From WTJY01 sp045105475 (lineage in GTDB: Bacteria > Chloroflexota > Anaerolineae > Promineifilales > Promineifilaceae): DNA of 64,000 bases. Below the pieces are notes generated by a model. It was not told the origin of the DNA and made no database searches. It saw nothing but the letters and a program-made list of their open reading frames with translations. Position 1 is the stretch's first letter, and each line of letters opens with the position of its first letter. The stretch covers positions 39,482-103,481 of the forward strand of contig JBGCDP010000035.1 in the NCBI GenBank assembly GCA_045105475.1, read 5' to 3'. Positions 1-9,543 of the stretch are shown piece by piece. The translations under genes were made by a program, and so were the position numbers.

Positions 1-912
1 GTCGGCCGCAGATAAACCGTCTAGCTCTTGAAGTTGGCTGCTGACAAACGCAGGAAAACGGCGGGCCGTAATGATAAGCTGAATCCCACAGTTTTGTACC
101 CGAGACATAAACTCAGCAAACTGTGGGTCATCATCAACATATTGGAGGTCGTCTAAACAGAGTGTCACGTCTAACCCATCGAGCTGGGCCACAAGGGTAT
201 CGAGGCTTGTTTCGATAGTCGGAGGTTTTATTCCGGCCATGCGAGCAGCTTCGATCATCTCCCAAAGATCGGTCCGGTCGTGATTGGCTAGGAACCCGGC
301 TAGCCTACGCATAAATGGATTGAGATTGCCATCATGAAACGGATGCCAGAAAACTTTTTCCTGGTTTGGGATGAGACTGGCAAGCCGATTGGCCAGCGTC
401 GTTTTTCCCATGCCCGCCATCCCGCAAATCAGTGCTGTGTCGGTTTCATTTAACTCTTTTTGGAAACGGATGAGCTCTGCCTCACGGCCGACAAAGCTTT
501 CAAGATGTGGTGGTGCATAGGCGGCTAAAGGAGGTGGTGGATAGCTGGCAAACGGTGCGGCTTTATTTTCTTCTGATTCGATGGGTTGGGATGCGGGGTC
601 TGCTGCTTCGGCCGGAAAAAGTCGTTGGCATACGACCTCTGGAAACGGATGTCCACCACTTTCTAGAAACGCCTGGAGCCAAGCTTCATCGTGAGTCGAG
701 CTGCCATATTCGATGATGGCTTTTGCCAGCTGTTCAAGGTCGGGCAGGGCTGATGGGGGTTTGCGATAGCGCCAGCTTTCGATAGTGACCCCGGTTAAAG
801 GTGGCTCAAACGTATACCCGATTTCATCTTGAATAATGCCGATTTTTTTTCGGGTATGCAGCTTCACCTCGTGTAAGGCATTAGATAGCAAGTCGCCGAA
901 AGTTAATCCCAT
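1..912 (-). CDS. HTH / NB-ARC-type STAND ATPase, 3' end outside the window
   Basis: The first 304 codons of a minus-strand gene that runs off the left edge. ATG at 912 is preceded by a good AGAGGA ribosome site. Residues 1-100 form a helical DNA-binding-like domain with the motif ESWRYRKPPS followed by a Leu-rich helix, a layout seen before NTPase modules in Chloroflexota. A Pro-rich linker (residues 119-136) leads to the NB-ARC module: VGRE at 141-144, P-loop GMAGMGKTT at 164-172, Walker B LCLDDLQ at 251-257, and ITARR at 281-285. STAND ATPases couple ligand sensing by C-terminal repeats (TPR, WD40 or HEAT) to nucleotide-driven oligomerisation. The repeats would lie beyond the edge, so the ligand is unknown. 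Probably a signalling or transcription regulator. Confidence 0.85.
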   Translation of the reverse strand, partial: MGLTFGDLLSNALHEVKLHTRKKIGIIQDEIGYTFEPPLTGVTIESWRYRKPPSALPDLEQLAKAIIEYGSSTHDEAWLQAFLESGGHPFPEVVCQRLFPAEAADPASQPIESEENKAAPFASYPPPPLAAYAPPHLESFVGREAELIRFQKELNETDTALICGMAGMGKTTLANRLASLIPNQEKVFWHPFHDGNLNPFMRRLAGFLANHDRTDLWEMIEAARMAGIKPPTIETSLDTLVAQLDGLDVTLCLDDLQYVDDDPQFAEFMSRVQNCGIQLIITARRFPAFVSSQLQELDGLSAAD

Positions 913-1110
913 TGTTTCCTCTTTTCATTCGAAAAGCAGTTTTCTGACCGCTGTTCAGATTTTCCTAATATGGCTCAAGGTATCTTTTTGCATGTTAATC
1001 TTAAGCATTAGGCAATCTTATTTAAGCATAGAAGCGGTTTGAAAACCATTCTTTAATTAATTGATTTTTATCTAGAAATTTGGTGGGTTCTGTTCATTTA
1101 GTAAGGAATA

Positions 1111-1725
1111 ATGGCCCATTGTGTACTGGGTGGCTGTTTGATTAAGATCAACACATTTATAAAATCTAATTGGCTTAATCCTATGCTTGTTTTAACTGAA
1201 GTTTCTTGCCCCAATTGTCTTGCACCTATTGATTTACACGACCAAATTGGTAACACGCTGAGTTGCGGTGCTTGCCGTACTAGCTTTGTTCTTGAAGGAC
1301 ACCTGTGCCCTAGATGCAACTCATATCACAAAGAGGAAATTGACAATTGCGGCCGATGTGGAACCTCGCTAAAGCGGATTTGTGGCAAATGTCATACATC
1401 AAACTGGGCTGGAGACGAGTACTGCAAATCTTGTAAAGTCGCAATGGACCTAATCGATCTGACAGTCGTGAACTTTCATAAGGAAAGTGCTCAACATCGC
1501 GAGGTACGCTTGGAACAAGTGCGCGATATGCGCCTCCGAGAAGAAGCGCGTTCAAAAGAGCGGCGGATTGAGATGGAGAAAATTGAACAGCAGAGGCAGA
1601 TTGAGGCTCGGGAGCGTTTAGAAACACAAAAAAAACAGGATATTAAAATATGGATTTTTGTGATTATAATCGGATTCTGCGGGCTGGGTGTAGGGCTTTC
1701 AATTATTTTGGCACTTTCTATTTAA
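1111..1725 (+). CDS. Zinc-ribbon protein with coiled coil and C-terminal membrane anchor
   Basis: A 204-residue protein. Paired cysteines (CPNC, CGAC, CPRC, CGRC, CGKC, CKSC) make about three zinc ribbons over residues 30-110. A strongly charged Arg/Glu-rich coiled-coil helix follows (about 125-180), and the chain ends in a hydrophobic segment of about 24 residues that should anchor it in the membrane with the zinc ribbons in the cytoplasm. The start at 1111 has AAGGA close upstream. An internal ATG at 1183 (residue 25) is nearer the first zinc ribbon but has no ribosome site, so the start is uncertain. Function unknown; the layout resembles double-zinc-ribbon scaffold proteins. It stands alone between the NB-ARC gene and a lipoprotein gene. 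Confidence 0.7.
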   Translation: MAHCVLGGCLIKINTFIKSNWLNPMLVLTEVSCPNCLAPIDLHDQIGNTLSCGACRTSFVLEGHLCPRCNSYHKEEIDNCGRCGTSLKRICGKCHTSNWAGDEYCKSCKVAMDLIDLTVVNFHKESAQHREVRLEQVRDMRLREEARSKERRIEMEKIEQQRQIEARERLETQKKQDIKIWIFVIIIGFCGLGVGLSIILALSI

Positions 1726-2049
1726 TTAAGTTAAAGATAGGCCTACTGTTTAATTAGTACGGTTCTGCATGCTTCACTCCTGCCTACTGACCTACGTTTT
1801 GTTTTATTCTTCGGCAACCTCTTCTCTTGCATACCTACAATCTCTTTGTCTGAACATGCTCATGCTCGCTTCTAGTATAGGCGCGGGGTTGAGCTATAAA
1901 GCTTCGCCTTTCTAAAGCTGACATACTGGAGCCATTCTCCCCTGAAAATTATTTTCCCTACAAATCATCAGATTCTTCTGACGGAGCTTTTAGTAAGTTA
2001 TTCCTGATAGTCAAAGAAATCAGAATTAATTATTAAAGGAATCAATTTG
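1726..2049. other. Intergenic stretch without recognised features
   Basis: A 324-base AT-rich gap between the zinc-ribbon gene and the lipoprotein gene. I see no convincing hairpin with a T-run, no RNA gene and no clear -35/-10 pair. The last bases carry the AAAGGA ribosome site of the next gene. Confidence 0.5.
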
Positions 2050-2634
2050 ATGAAGACGAAACCAATTATTTGTTTTTTATTTTTAAGCCTAATATTTTCA
2101 GCCTGTAGTTTAAACCCTGTGCAAAATCTAAAGGAAGCTGCGGCCGAAAAAGTAGTTGAAAAAGCGGCCGAGACCATTATCGAACAAACGGCCGGTATCG
2201 AAGATCTTGACATCGACTTCGATGAGGATTCTGCATCATTTAGCATGACTGATGAAGAGGGGAACGAGGTCAGCGTTTCAAGCGAAGTCGATACTGAGAT
2301 ACAAGCGATTGAAGGGATGGGATTTGTGATTGCGGTGCCTACCGGACTTACCAAAGGCTACATTCAACGCATCGGAGAAAACGGAGAAGATAGCATGGTG
2401 ACGGCTACCTTTGAAGTGACTGAAACAACGGCCGATCAATTTTTTGATCAACTACATCAAGAGTTAAATTCGGCCGGATTTGTCTACCTGGATGCCTTTG
2501 AAAGCGGCCTTGATCATCCTGACCCATCGGCCGAAAGTTTCCTACCATTTGTTACCTACGAACACCCTGATGGATACAACTTCACCGTTATTTGGGGAGA
2601 GGAGTCAGCGATTTTAGGGCTTTCTAAAGTGTAA
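2050..2634 (+). CDS. Small secreted lipoprotein
   Basis: About 194 residues. The N-terminus is a typical lipoprotein signal: MKTK, a hydrophobic stretch, then IFSAC with Cys19 as the likely lipidated residue (Phe at -3 is slightly atypical). A repetitive Ala/Glu/Lys-rich helix follows, then an acidic segment rich in Asp/Glu, then a globular domain (about 85-194) that I cannot assign. ATG at 2050 is preferred over the in-frame TTG at 2047; AAAGGA lies 9 bases upstream of the ATG. The product should sit on the outer face of the membrane. Function unknown. It precedes the large VWA gene but is separated from it by about 95 bases, so co-transcription is possible and not shown. Confidence 0.75.
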   Translation: MKTKPIICFLFLSLIFSACSLNPVQNLKEAAAEKVVEKAAETIIEQTAGIEDLDIDFDEDSASFSMTDEEGNEVSVSSEVDTEIQAIEGMGFVIAVPTGLTKGYIQRIGENGEDSMVTATFEVTETTADQFFDQLHQELNSAGFVYLDAFESGLDHPDPSAESFLPFVTYEHPDGYNFTVIWGEESAILGLSKV

Positions 2635-2729
2635 ACTGGTGATTAGTAAGAAGTAAGGGATTAACCCCTGCGGTGAGCTAATTCGCTGTCCTGGGGAGGG
2701 CCATTATTGATAACCTGGAGGTTTTAATT

Positions 2730-5700
2730 ATGCGACTTATCGATTTGTTTTCTGGAAAGAATTTAGTCCGAATAGCAGCATGTGTCGGACTGTTCGCTGT
2801 GGTTCAGGCTGCATTGGCGGCCGAACCTGCATCGATTGTGAATGAGGAAGCGGTTTATCAAGAAGTGATGAGCGAGGCGCAACGTGCCCCACTGGCCTGC
2901 CCTGCCAACCCGGCTGGATTGCCTGACACCATCGAACGGCCGAATTTTTGCGTCTTTTATGACGATGGTGACACAACCGATGTTCAGGCAACCTTCGTTG
3001 CGGACCAAACCCAAATTTATTGGGACCGATATGTGGCCCTTGGCTTTCAAGCACCGTTCGTAGCCGGATCAAAATTAGAAGTGCACATCAATGATGCTGC
3101 CTGTAACGGCTCAGCTTGGGATGACAATATCAAGGTGAATAACGGCTGTTTTAGCGTCAACTTGTCAATGAATAATGTAGTTGGCCATGAAGTATTCCAT
3201 CGAGTGCAGATGGCATATGACACCGATTGGCAAACCAACGCTACCGATCACTTATGGTTCTTTGAGGGGACCGCCCGTGCGATGGAAGACAAAACATTCG
3301 CTAACATCGATAATTGGGCAGAGTCTATGGCGGCCGCATTTTCATTTAACCAAGAGCTAAATGACTACTTGGCAAATACCAATACTGACATTACAAGCGA
3401 CCCAATGCGATATGAAAGTGCCATGTTTTGGACCTATTTCATGGAGCAATATGGGACAGATCCTGATCAGCCAGAATTGGGCGTGGACGCTGTTGAAACA
3501 CTGTGGGATCAAACTGCTACGAAAAGCGACCTCGCCGCGGTGAATGCCGCTTTGAGCAGCTTAGGCACTGGCGAAACATTTGACTCATCGTTCCGCAAAT
3601 TTACGGCCGCTAATTGGTTGAAAGACTTGAATGGTGCTTCGGCCGAATACAACTATATCGATGAAGATGAAGCTGGGAACCCAGCCCCTTACGGCCCGAT
3701 TGTGCCAACGACTGGTGGAACTATTTCCGATGCCCTATCGGCCAATTGGAACAACCAAGCCATTAGCCGGTACGGCGCCCAGTATTATCGTGCGGCTGTT
3801 GATAACGATTGTAAATTGATTAGTGCTAGCCTCAATACTGACAGTGGCCCTGCTTTTTATCATGTCATTTCTGAGAAAAATGGCACCCTCGGCTTTTTTG
3901 ATACGAGTACCGCCACGAGCTGGAACCGCAGCTTTTTCAACGATGGCATTAGCCACATTACGGTCGTTGCGGGAAGCACGGGTAATTCTTCAGTGGTTGA
4001 TGTGAGTCTGACCTGCTTAGATCCGGTAATTGAGGTGAAGTTGCCTAACACAGGAGCAGTTGCTTCAGTTGGCCCTGCTGCCGGGCCTGGTAAATTTATC
4101 GCCCAAGTGCTTGTGACCAATGGGACCTCAAACGGACCGGTCATTGATGGGCTAACGGTTAGCGACTTTAAAGCAGCTGTGGGTGGCCAAGAATCTTTTG
4201 TTACGGCTGGTGGTTTCATCCAAGAGCAATATTGGCTCGTGGTACAAGCACCGGTTCAGGCGGCTGACGGTCTGTATGACCTCGAAATCCGCCTAGAAGA
4301 GTCTGGCACCGCCACGACGATTGCGACTGATAATAATGCTAACAGCATTTCATACACGCCTGACAATGTAGACCATTTGCTGGTAATCGACCGTTCTGGC
4401 TCGATGAACAGTGATGGTAAGTTTATTGCTGCACAGAATGCAGCCAACTTCTACATCGATATTACCCGTAATAATGATGGATTGGCAGTGGTGCCATACC
4501 ATACCGATGTTGACCCCGCTCCATTTGCCTTGCAGGCGGTAACGACGGTGCCTAATGTCCGTGCTAATGCGGAAAATTACGTGGACGCTCTGTTCACTGG
4601 AAATCTCACCAGTATTGGTGATGGGTTGGCTGAAGCGGTTAACCAACGGAATGGTAACCCAACAGGTAACCCGCTTTGTTCCTTTGTGTTGCTAACAGAT
4701 GGGATCGAAACGGCCGACACGCGCTGGGCTGATGTCAGCGCAGATGTAATCGCTACCGGGTGTCCGGTGACAACGATTGCGTTTGGCCAATCATCGGCCG
4801 AACTGTTGTTACAAGACATCGCTACCCAAACTGGTGGCTTGTTCTTTTACAACGATGTATTTGTGAGTGCGAGAGCACCTGGTGCAACCACCTTGGCTGA
4901 CATGAATTTAGAGTTGGGGAACTCCTACGAATATGCCCAAGCTGAAAGTGAAGGTCGGGTGCGCTTGCTGCAAGAAAGAGGCGTCGTTCCTATTTTGACC
5001 AGTGAATTCCAGCTCCCTCCTGATCAAATCCACAAAGTTTATATCGATGAAACGGTCAGCGAAGCGGTGTTCTCTCTCGATTGGCATTCGATTAACGAGC
5101 CAGATTGTGATAATACGGCAGTTTCAAACGGCTGTTTTGGTAAAGACCTTGCCTTTACGCTTATTAAGCCAGATGGAAAAGCGATAGATCCGGCCCAACT
5201 CGACTATAGTTTTGAAGATATTGTCAGCGGCCATGTCGGCTGGCGCGTGACGAACCCGATGGTGGGTGAATGGACCATGGTTGTGAATGCGGACAGCTTC
5301 TATGTTTGGTATGACATTCCGTATCAGGTCATTGTCAGCGGTCCGTCATCACTAACGGCCGAGCTGCTGTTGGCCGATCGTACCGGTGCAGCGTTTATGA
5401 CCGGCAACAAAGTTCCTATCCACGCATTTGTCTCATCAGACAAACCGGTAGGCGGTGCAGGTGTGATGGCTGAAGTGACTGCGCCACATGGCATAAAAAC
5501 GTTAGTGCCACTTTATGACGATGGACAACATGGTGATGGACAACCAAATGATGGTTTTTACAGCGGTGAATACACCCATGTGAACCAGGCAACCCGGGAA
5601 TTCCCAAATGGGGAAGACGGTGCCAGCAAAGCGGACACACCTGTTGATGAAGGTTCTTACCGGGTCCGATTGTTGGTCGAGCTTGGTGACATTCAACGTG

Positions 5701-6584
5701 AAGCATTAGGATCATTCTCTGTGGAGGAAGCTCCAGATGAAAACTTTAACGGTATTCCTGATCCATATGAAAAAGAGAATGGCACCGATTCGAGTGATGC
5801 TGACTTGGATGGATTAGATTTGGCGAGTGAGTATCAACTGGGGACAGATCCAAACAATAGCGATACAGACGGTGGTGGTGAAAATGACGGATCTGAGTTT
5901 TTCAAAGGGCAAGATCCGTTTAATCCTGACGATGACAACATTGTTGCCCCTGAATATCTGAAGGTGGTGCCAAACATTGAGTACAACGAGGTTCGGTATG
6001 ATGTGGCCCAAGAATATGATCGTCTGATTCTCTATCGAGCGACAAGCCCGAATGGACCGTGGGAATTGCGCAATAGTGAGTTGCCTGACAGCGGTCAATA
6101 TGAGGATGAGGCGACCAACGGTCAGACTTATTACTATCGTTATTTTGGCATCGACGCCGAAGAACACGGTTCGGCCGTGATCGCTAGCGAGGCGGTGACC
6201 CCAGCTGAAGATCCGTTTGCGCCGGAAGCTGACATGTTGATTAACGATGGGGCGGTTCAAACGACCGATCTCAATGTGAAGCTGACTTTTGTCGAGGCAG
6301 GGCACAGCCATGATTCTGGCTTGGCTGCGGTTGATTTGTTCGATGACATTACTGAGATGAAGATCAGCAATCAGGCTGATTTAAGCGATGCCGATTGGGT
6401 TTCGTTCACTACCGAGGTTGATTGGCGATTAGAGCCAGATGGCTCTAGTGACCTTGCCAAGGTGTATGCTCAGTTCCGAGACGGAGCTAAAAATGAGTCG
6501 GTAATCACCACAGCGGTCATCATGATTCCATCTAATTCGACGGCGGGTGGGATGAAGGTGTTCTTGCCGATGATCGGCCGATAG
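2730..6584 (+). CDS. Large secreted gluzincin-like / VWA protein
   Basis: 1284 residues with a cleavable signal peptide (to about residue 31) and a GGAGG ribosome site. Residues 60-320 hold a putative metalloprotease domain: HEVFH at 153-157 and Glu179 in FFEGTA fit an HExxH...E gluzincin zinc site. Residues 550-730 are a von Willebrand A domain with a MIDAS motif DRSGS from Asp554. Further on lies a DDGxHGD...DGxYS segment typical of choice-of-anchor X domains, an Asp-rich calcium-loop region of thrombospondin type 3 style (DPNNSDTDGGG), and an FN3-like region. The last residues, VFLPMIGR, match the ends of other exported proteins here. Probably a cell-surface or released adhesive/proteolytic protein. 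Protease activity is inferred from the motif only. Confidence 0.85.
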   Translation: MRLIDLFSGKNLVRIAACVGLFAVVQAALAAEPASIVNEEAVYQEVMSEAQRAPLACPANPAGLPDTIERPNFCVFYDDGDTTDVQATFVADQTQIYWDRYVALGFQAPFVAGSKLEVHINDAACNGSAWDDNIKVNNGCFSVNLSMNNVVGHEVFHRVQMAYDTDWQTNATDHLWFFEGTARAMEDKTFANIDNWAESMAAAFSFNQELNDYLANTNTDITSDPMRYESAMFWTYFMEQYGTDPDQPELGVDAVETLWDQTATKSDLAAVNAALSSLGTGETFDSSFRKFTAANWLKDLNGASAEYNYIDEDEAGNPAPYGPIVPTTGGTISDALSANWNNQAISRYGAQYYRAAVDNDCKLISASLNTDSGPAFYHVISEKNGTLGFFDTSTATSWNRSFFNDGISHITVVAGSTGNSSVVDVSLTCLDPVIEVKLPNTGAVASVGPAAGPGKFIAQVLVTNGTSNGPVIDGLTVSDFKAAVGGQESFVTAGGFIQEQYWLVVQAPVQAADGLYDLEIRLEESGTATTIATDNNANSISYTPDNVDHLLVIDRSGSMNSDGKFIAAQNAANFYIDITRNNDGLAVVPYHTDVDPAPFALQAVTTVPNVRANAENYVDALFTGNLTSIGDGLAEAVNQRNGNPTGNPLCSFVLLTDGIETADTRWADVSADVIATGCPVTTIAFGQSSAELLLQDIATQTGGLFFYNDVFVSARAPGATTLADMNLELGNSYEYAQAESEGRVRLLQERGVVPILTSEFQLPPDQIHKVYIDETVSEAVFSLDWHSINEPDCDNTAVSNGCFGKDLAFTLIKPDGKAIDPAQLDYSFEDIVSGHVGWRVTNPMVGEWTMVVNADSFYVWYDIPYQVIVSGPSSLTAELLLADRTGAAFMTGNKVPIHAFVSSDKPVGGAGVMAEVTAPHGIKTLVPLYDDGQHGDGQPNDGFYSGEYTHVNQATREFPNGEDGASKADTPVDEGSYRVRLLVELGDIQREALGSFSVEEAPDENFNGIPDPYEKENGTDSSDADLDGLDLASEYQLGTDPNNSDTDGGGENDGSEFFKGQDPFNPDDDNIVAPEYLKVVPNIEYNEVRYDVAQEYDRLILYRATSPNGPWELRNSELPDSGQYEDEATNGQTYYYRYFGIDAEEHGSAVIASEAVTPAEDPFAPEADMLINDGAVQTTDLNVKLTFVEAGHSHDSGLAAVDLFDDITEMKISNQADLSDADWVSFTTEVDWRLEPDGSSDLAKVYAQFRDGAKNESVITTAVIMIPSNSTAGGMKVFLPMIGR

Positions 6585-6595
6585 ATCCCGTTTTT

Positions 6596-6635
6596 AAAGT
6601 GGTGTGTCAGAGAAAATCTGACACACCACTTTTTT
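6596..6635 (+). terminator. Rho-independent terminator after the VWA gene
   Basis: A perfect 16-bp stem (arms 6596-6611 and 6617-6632) with a 5-base loop, closed by a run of T. It starts 11 bases after the stop codon of the VWA gene and separates it from the serine hydrolase gene. Confidence 0.9.
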
Positions 6636-6752
6636 CTGACAACATTCGGACAGCGGTTCAGAATCCTCTTGAACAAGCTGTGACACACTAAGTTTGCCTC
6701 GAATAGACAGAGGTAAATTGAGTGAAAGTCATAGTTTATTTCAAGAGGATTT

Positions 6753-9491
6753 ATGTTATTAAAGAATTCAAACTCATTTAGACAGTTGGGCCTACTTATT
6801 TTATTTGGAGCGATTATTTTTAGCAGCAGTGTGGCATCAGCCATGACTGGGCAACAAGAGGAGGAAGCTGAGGGGCTTGTGCCGCCTACACCTCGGGCAG
6901 AAAGCGGGACACGTGCGGCCGAAACGCTCCCATCTGACCTGATGGACCCGGATGAAATCGGCTGGTTGTCCCTGCGGGATGCCAGTAGCTCAGCTTTTTC
7001 CGACTTTTTCCAAAGCAAAAAAGCGACCCACATGATGATCGATATTGAAGTTGATGAGGTTGATGGGGAACAACAAGTCGCCGGGATTTGGCAGGTGAAC
7101 ACCGACGGCCGCGGCTGGGCTGAAAAACGGAACCTAACTTCTGCTCAATTTAGCGAGAACTGGAACACCTACAAAGATCAAGGGTATCGCCTGATCGACC
7201 AAGAAGCCTATCTGCTGAATGGCAATCGCTATTATGCTGGCATCTGGATCGAAAATAAAGAAGGGCTGGGTTGGGCGTCATTACGTAACTTAACCAGCGC
7301 ACAATTTTCCGAGAAGTTTGCTCAATATAGCCGGGCTGGCTACATGATCATTGATGTCGAAGCGTATCTAACCAAAGACAATGAGCTACGCTATTCGATG
7401 GTGTGGGTACAGAACAGTGAAGATTTAGATTGGTCTGAATATCGAAATATGACCAGTGCAGAATTTAGCGATAAGTTTGATGCCTTTAAAGCGACCCATC
7501 GCATGATTGATGTTGAAGGGTACAAAAATAGCAGTGGTGAAATGCGATACGCAGGGATCTGGGTTGAAAACAAAAACGGCCGAGGTTGGGCCGAACTACG
7601 CAACATGACTGAGAATCGCTTCCGTAACGAATGGTACCGTCGGCGTGACTTAGGCTACCGTTTGGTTGACTTTGAAAAGTATGCGTACGGTTCAGGTTAT
7701 CGATATGCGGGTATCTGGCGTCAGAACAATGACCGGCCGGATTGGGACCAAAAGTCGGCCGTAAACAACTTGATCCAAACTGAAATCACCAATTCTGATT
7801 TGTCTGGCATCAGCGTTGCGATTATCCAGAACGGTGAATTCCAGTATGTACGTGGCTTCGGGCAAGCTGATATCGATGCGGATGTTTGGTATTCGTCACG
7901 CACTATTAGCCGACTGGCTTCAGTCAGCAAAGCGGTTGCGGGGGTATTAGGCACCCATCTTGAACAGGACGGCCAATTAAACCTAGACACCCTCACCCAA
8001 GCTTATGAACCATCAATCCCGGACCATCATACTCAAACATTGCGTCAGCTACTGTCGAATCGAGGTGGTATTGGCCATTACGAGGATCATGGATCAGCCA
8101 ATGCGCAATTTAATACAGCCTTAGCTGGATCACAGTTTTTTATCAACGACCCGCTCGTGTATCCGCTAGGCACCAGCTGTAAATACAGCACGCATGGTTA
8201 CACCGTCTTTGGGTTAGGCGTTGAGGGTGCTTTAAACGAGTCGATTGGTGACATCATCGAAGATGAGCTGGCGGCCCCGTTTGGATTAGGGTCGTTGCAG
8301 GTTGAAAATCGGAGTGATGGGAATTGGCAGCGGGCGACTTTATATAACGATGACAACGCTGAAGTGACCCCTGACAATATTAGCTGGAAGGTTCTGGGTG
8401 GTGGTCTAGAATCATCCGTTTATGACTTGGCTCGATTGGGCAATAAAGTCTTGAACGGGACCATCCTAAACCAAACTTCACGTGATGCGATGTGGTCGAT
8501 TCCGGCACCTGTCAACTGCTCTAACTACGGTTTGGGTTGGAATGTTGGCACTGATCAGGGCACGATGGTTGTTGCTAAGAATGGGGCTCAAACCGGTGCA
8601 GAGAGCTACATCCGTATGTATCCTGAGCACGATATTGTGATTGCGATTTTGACCAATCAACGGGGTGACCACAACCCGGTACAGCTCGGCCGGGACATTG
8701 GAACACTCTTGCTCGACAACTTGCCAGCAGGCGTTCAATCACAGGGGCTGCCATTCCAGAACTTTAATCATTTGGCATTGGGTGATGCTCAACTTCTTAA
8801 AGATCGTGAAGGGAACTTAGTGGTCAATGGTTTTGGCACTAGTGGTGACGATGGATTTGTTGTGGCGCTTGATGAAGCCAAACTCTGGCGGGCTGAACTC
8901 GATTTAGACTTTGCTGAATTGGCCTCTAAAGGGAAGAACGGTGGAGCGGTTTTAAACGCCATCAACATGAACGGGAAGGTTGAATCTACTTTAGATTTGA
9001 GTCAAATTGGCAATGGTATGGGAGTCGCGCCGACGTTCCATTCAGAGAAGTACGCGGTTGAAATGACGACCGAGACCGGTGTCATCAAGATTGCAGAAGC
9101 GGACAACGGCACGCAGACGGCTCTGATTGATTGGGACGAACTATGGTGCACGCTCAATTTGCCTGGTGGTCTCCCATCTGAAATCTGTCGCATCACGATT
9201 GAGTTTCAGCAGAACAATGATGGTGATTGTGAGTGGACGCTGACTTTTGCCGAAGCGGTACCAGCTACGCTAGCCGATGGCAAGAAAGTTGAAGTACGCC
9301 AGATGCGGATGGTCGAAATTGAGCATGATCACGGCCATGCCGATGGTCGAGCTCCGGCCGAAGAGATGACATTCTCAGGCATGGAAGTGTTTGGCACAGC
9401 GCTTGATCAGATTGTCGTCTATAGCGAAGAGGCAGAGAAAGCGGTTGCTATTGAAGAGTTTAAGGTATTGCTCCCGCTGATTGGCAGATAA
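6753..9491 (+). CDS. Secreted beta-lactamase-fold serine hydrolase with five tandem repeats
   Basis: 912 residues with an N-terminal signal segment (about 1-30) and an AGAGGA ribosome site. Residues 65-335 consist of five repeats of about 50 residues, each with the pattern GYxxIDxE...YAGIW.....GxxWxxxRN(L/M)T; this matches the bacterial tandem repeat seen in polyglycine-hydrolase-like proteins. The catalytic domain (about 336-690) is of the serine beta-lactamase / class C penicillin-binding type: SVSK at 390-393 supplies the Ser and Lys, YST is the likely second motif and KNG the third. A further beta-rich domain follows and the protein ends in VLLPLIGR. It probably acts outside the cell as a peptidase or esterase; substrate unknown. 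It follows a strong terminator, so it has its own promoter. Confidence 0.85.
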   Translation: MLLKNSNSFRQLGLLILFGAIIFSSSVASAMTGQQEEEAEGLVPPTPRAESGTRAAETLPSDLMDPDEIGWLSLRDASSSAFSDFFQSKKATHMMIDIEVDEVDGEQQVAGIWQVNTDGRGWAEKRNLTSAQFSENWNTYKDQGYRLIDQEAYLLNGNRYYAGIWIENKEGLGWASLRNLTSAQFSEKFAQYSRAGYMIIDVEAYLTKDNELRYSMVWVQNSEDLDWSEYRNMTSAEFSDKFDAFKATHRMIDVEGYKNSSGEMRYAGIWVENKNGRGWAELRNMTENRFRNEWYRRRDLGYRLVDFEKYAYGSGYRYAGIWRQNNDRPDWDQKSAVNNLIQTEITNSDLSGISVAIIQNGEFQYVRGFGQADIDADVWYSSRTISRLASVSKAVAGVLGTHLEQDGQLNLDTLTQAYEPSIPDHHTQTLRQLLSNRGGIGHYEDHGSANAQFNTALAGSQFFINDPLVYPLGTSCKYSTHGYTVFGLGVEGALNESIGDIIEDELAAPFGLGSLQVENRSDGNWQRATLYNDDNAEVTPDNISWKVLGGGLESSVYDLARLGNKVLNGTILNQTSRDAMWSIPAPVNCSNYGLGWNVGTDQGTMVVAKNGAQTGAESYIRMYPEHDIVIAILTNQRGDHNPVQLGRDIGTLLLDNLPAGVQSQGLPFQNFNHLALGDAQLLKDREGNLVVNGFGTSGDDGFVVALDEAKLWRAELDLDFAELASKGKNGGAVLNAINMNGKVESTLDLSQIGNGMGVAPTFHSEKYAVEMTTETGVIKIAEADNGTQTALIDWDELWCTLNLPGGLPSEICRITIEFQQNNDGDCEWTLTFAEAVPATLADGKKVEVRQMRMVEIEHDHGHADGRAPAEEMTFSGMEVFGTALDQIVVYSEEAEKAVAIEEFKVLLPLIGR

Positions 9492-9499
9492 ATCGGTTG

Positions 9500-9543
9500 G
9501 TAGCTAGTGACCACAAATCACTGGCTACTGGTACCTCGTTTTT
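9500..9543 (+). terminator. Possible terminator between convergent genes
   Basis: An 11-bp stem with one G-U pair (9500-9510 with 9518-9528), loop of 7. A run of six T follows about 10 bases later, which is farther than usual, so efficiency is doubtful. It overlaps the 3' end of the minus-strand methyltransferase gene. Confidence 0.35.

Noticed and set aside
5814..6311. Minus-strand frame of 165 codons within the VWA gene
   Set aside because: It is the shadow of a strongly supported reading frame and has no recognisable domain.
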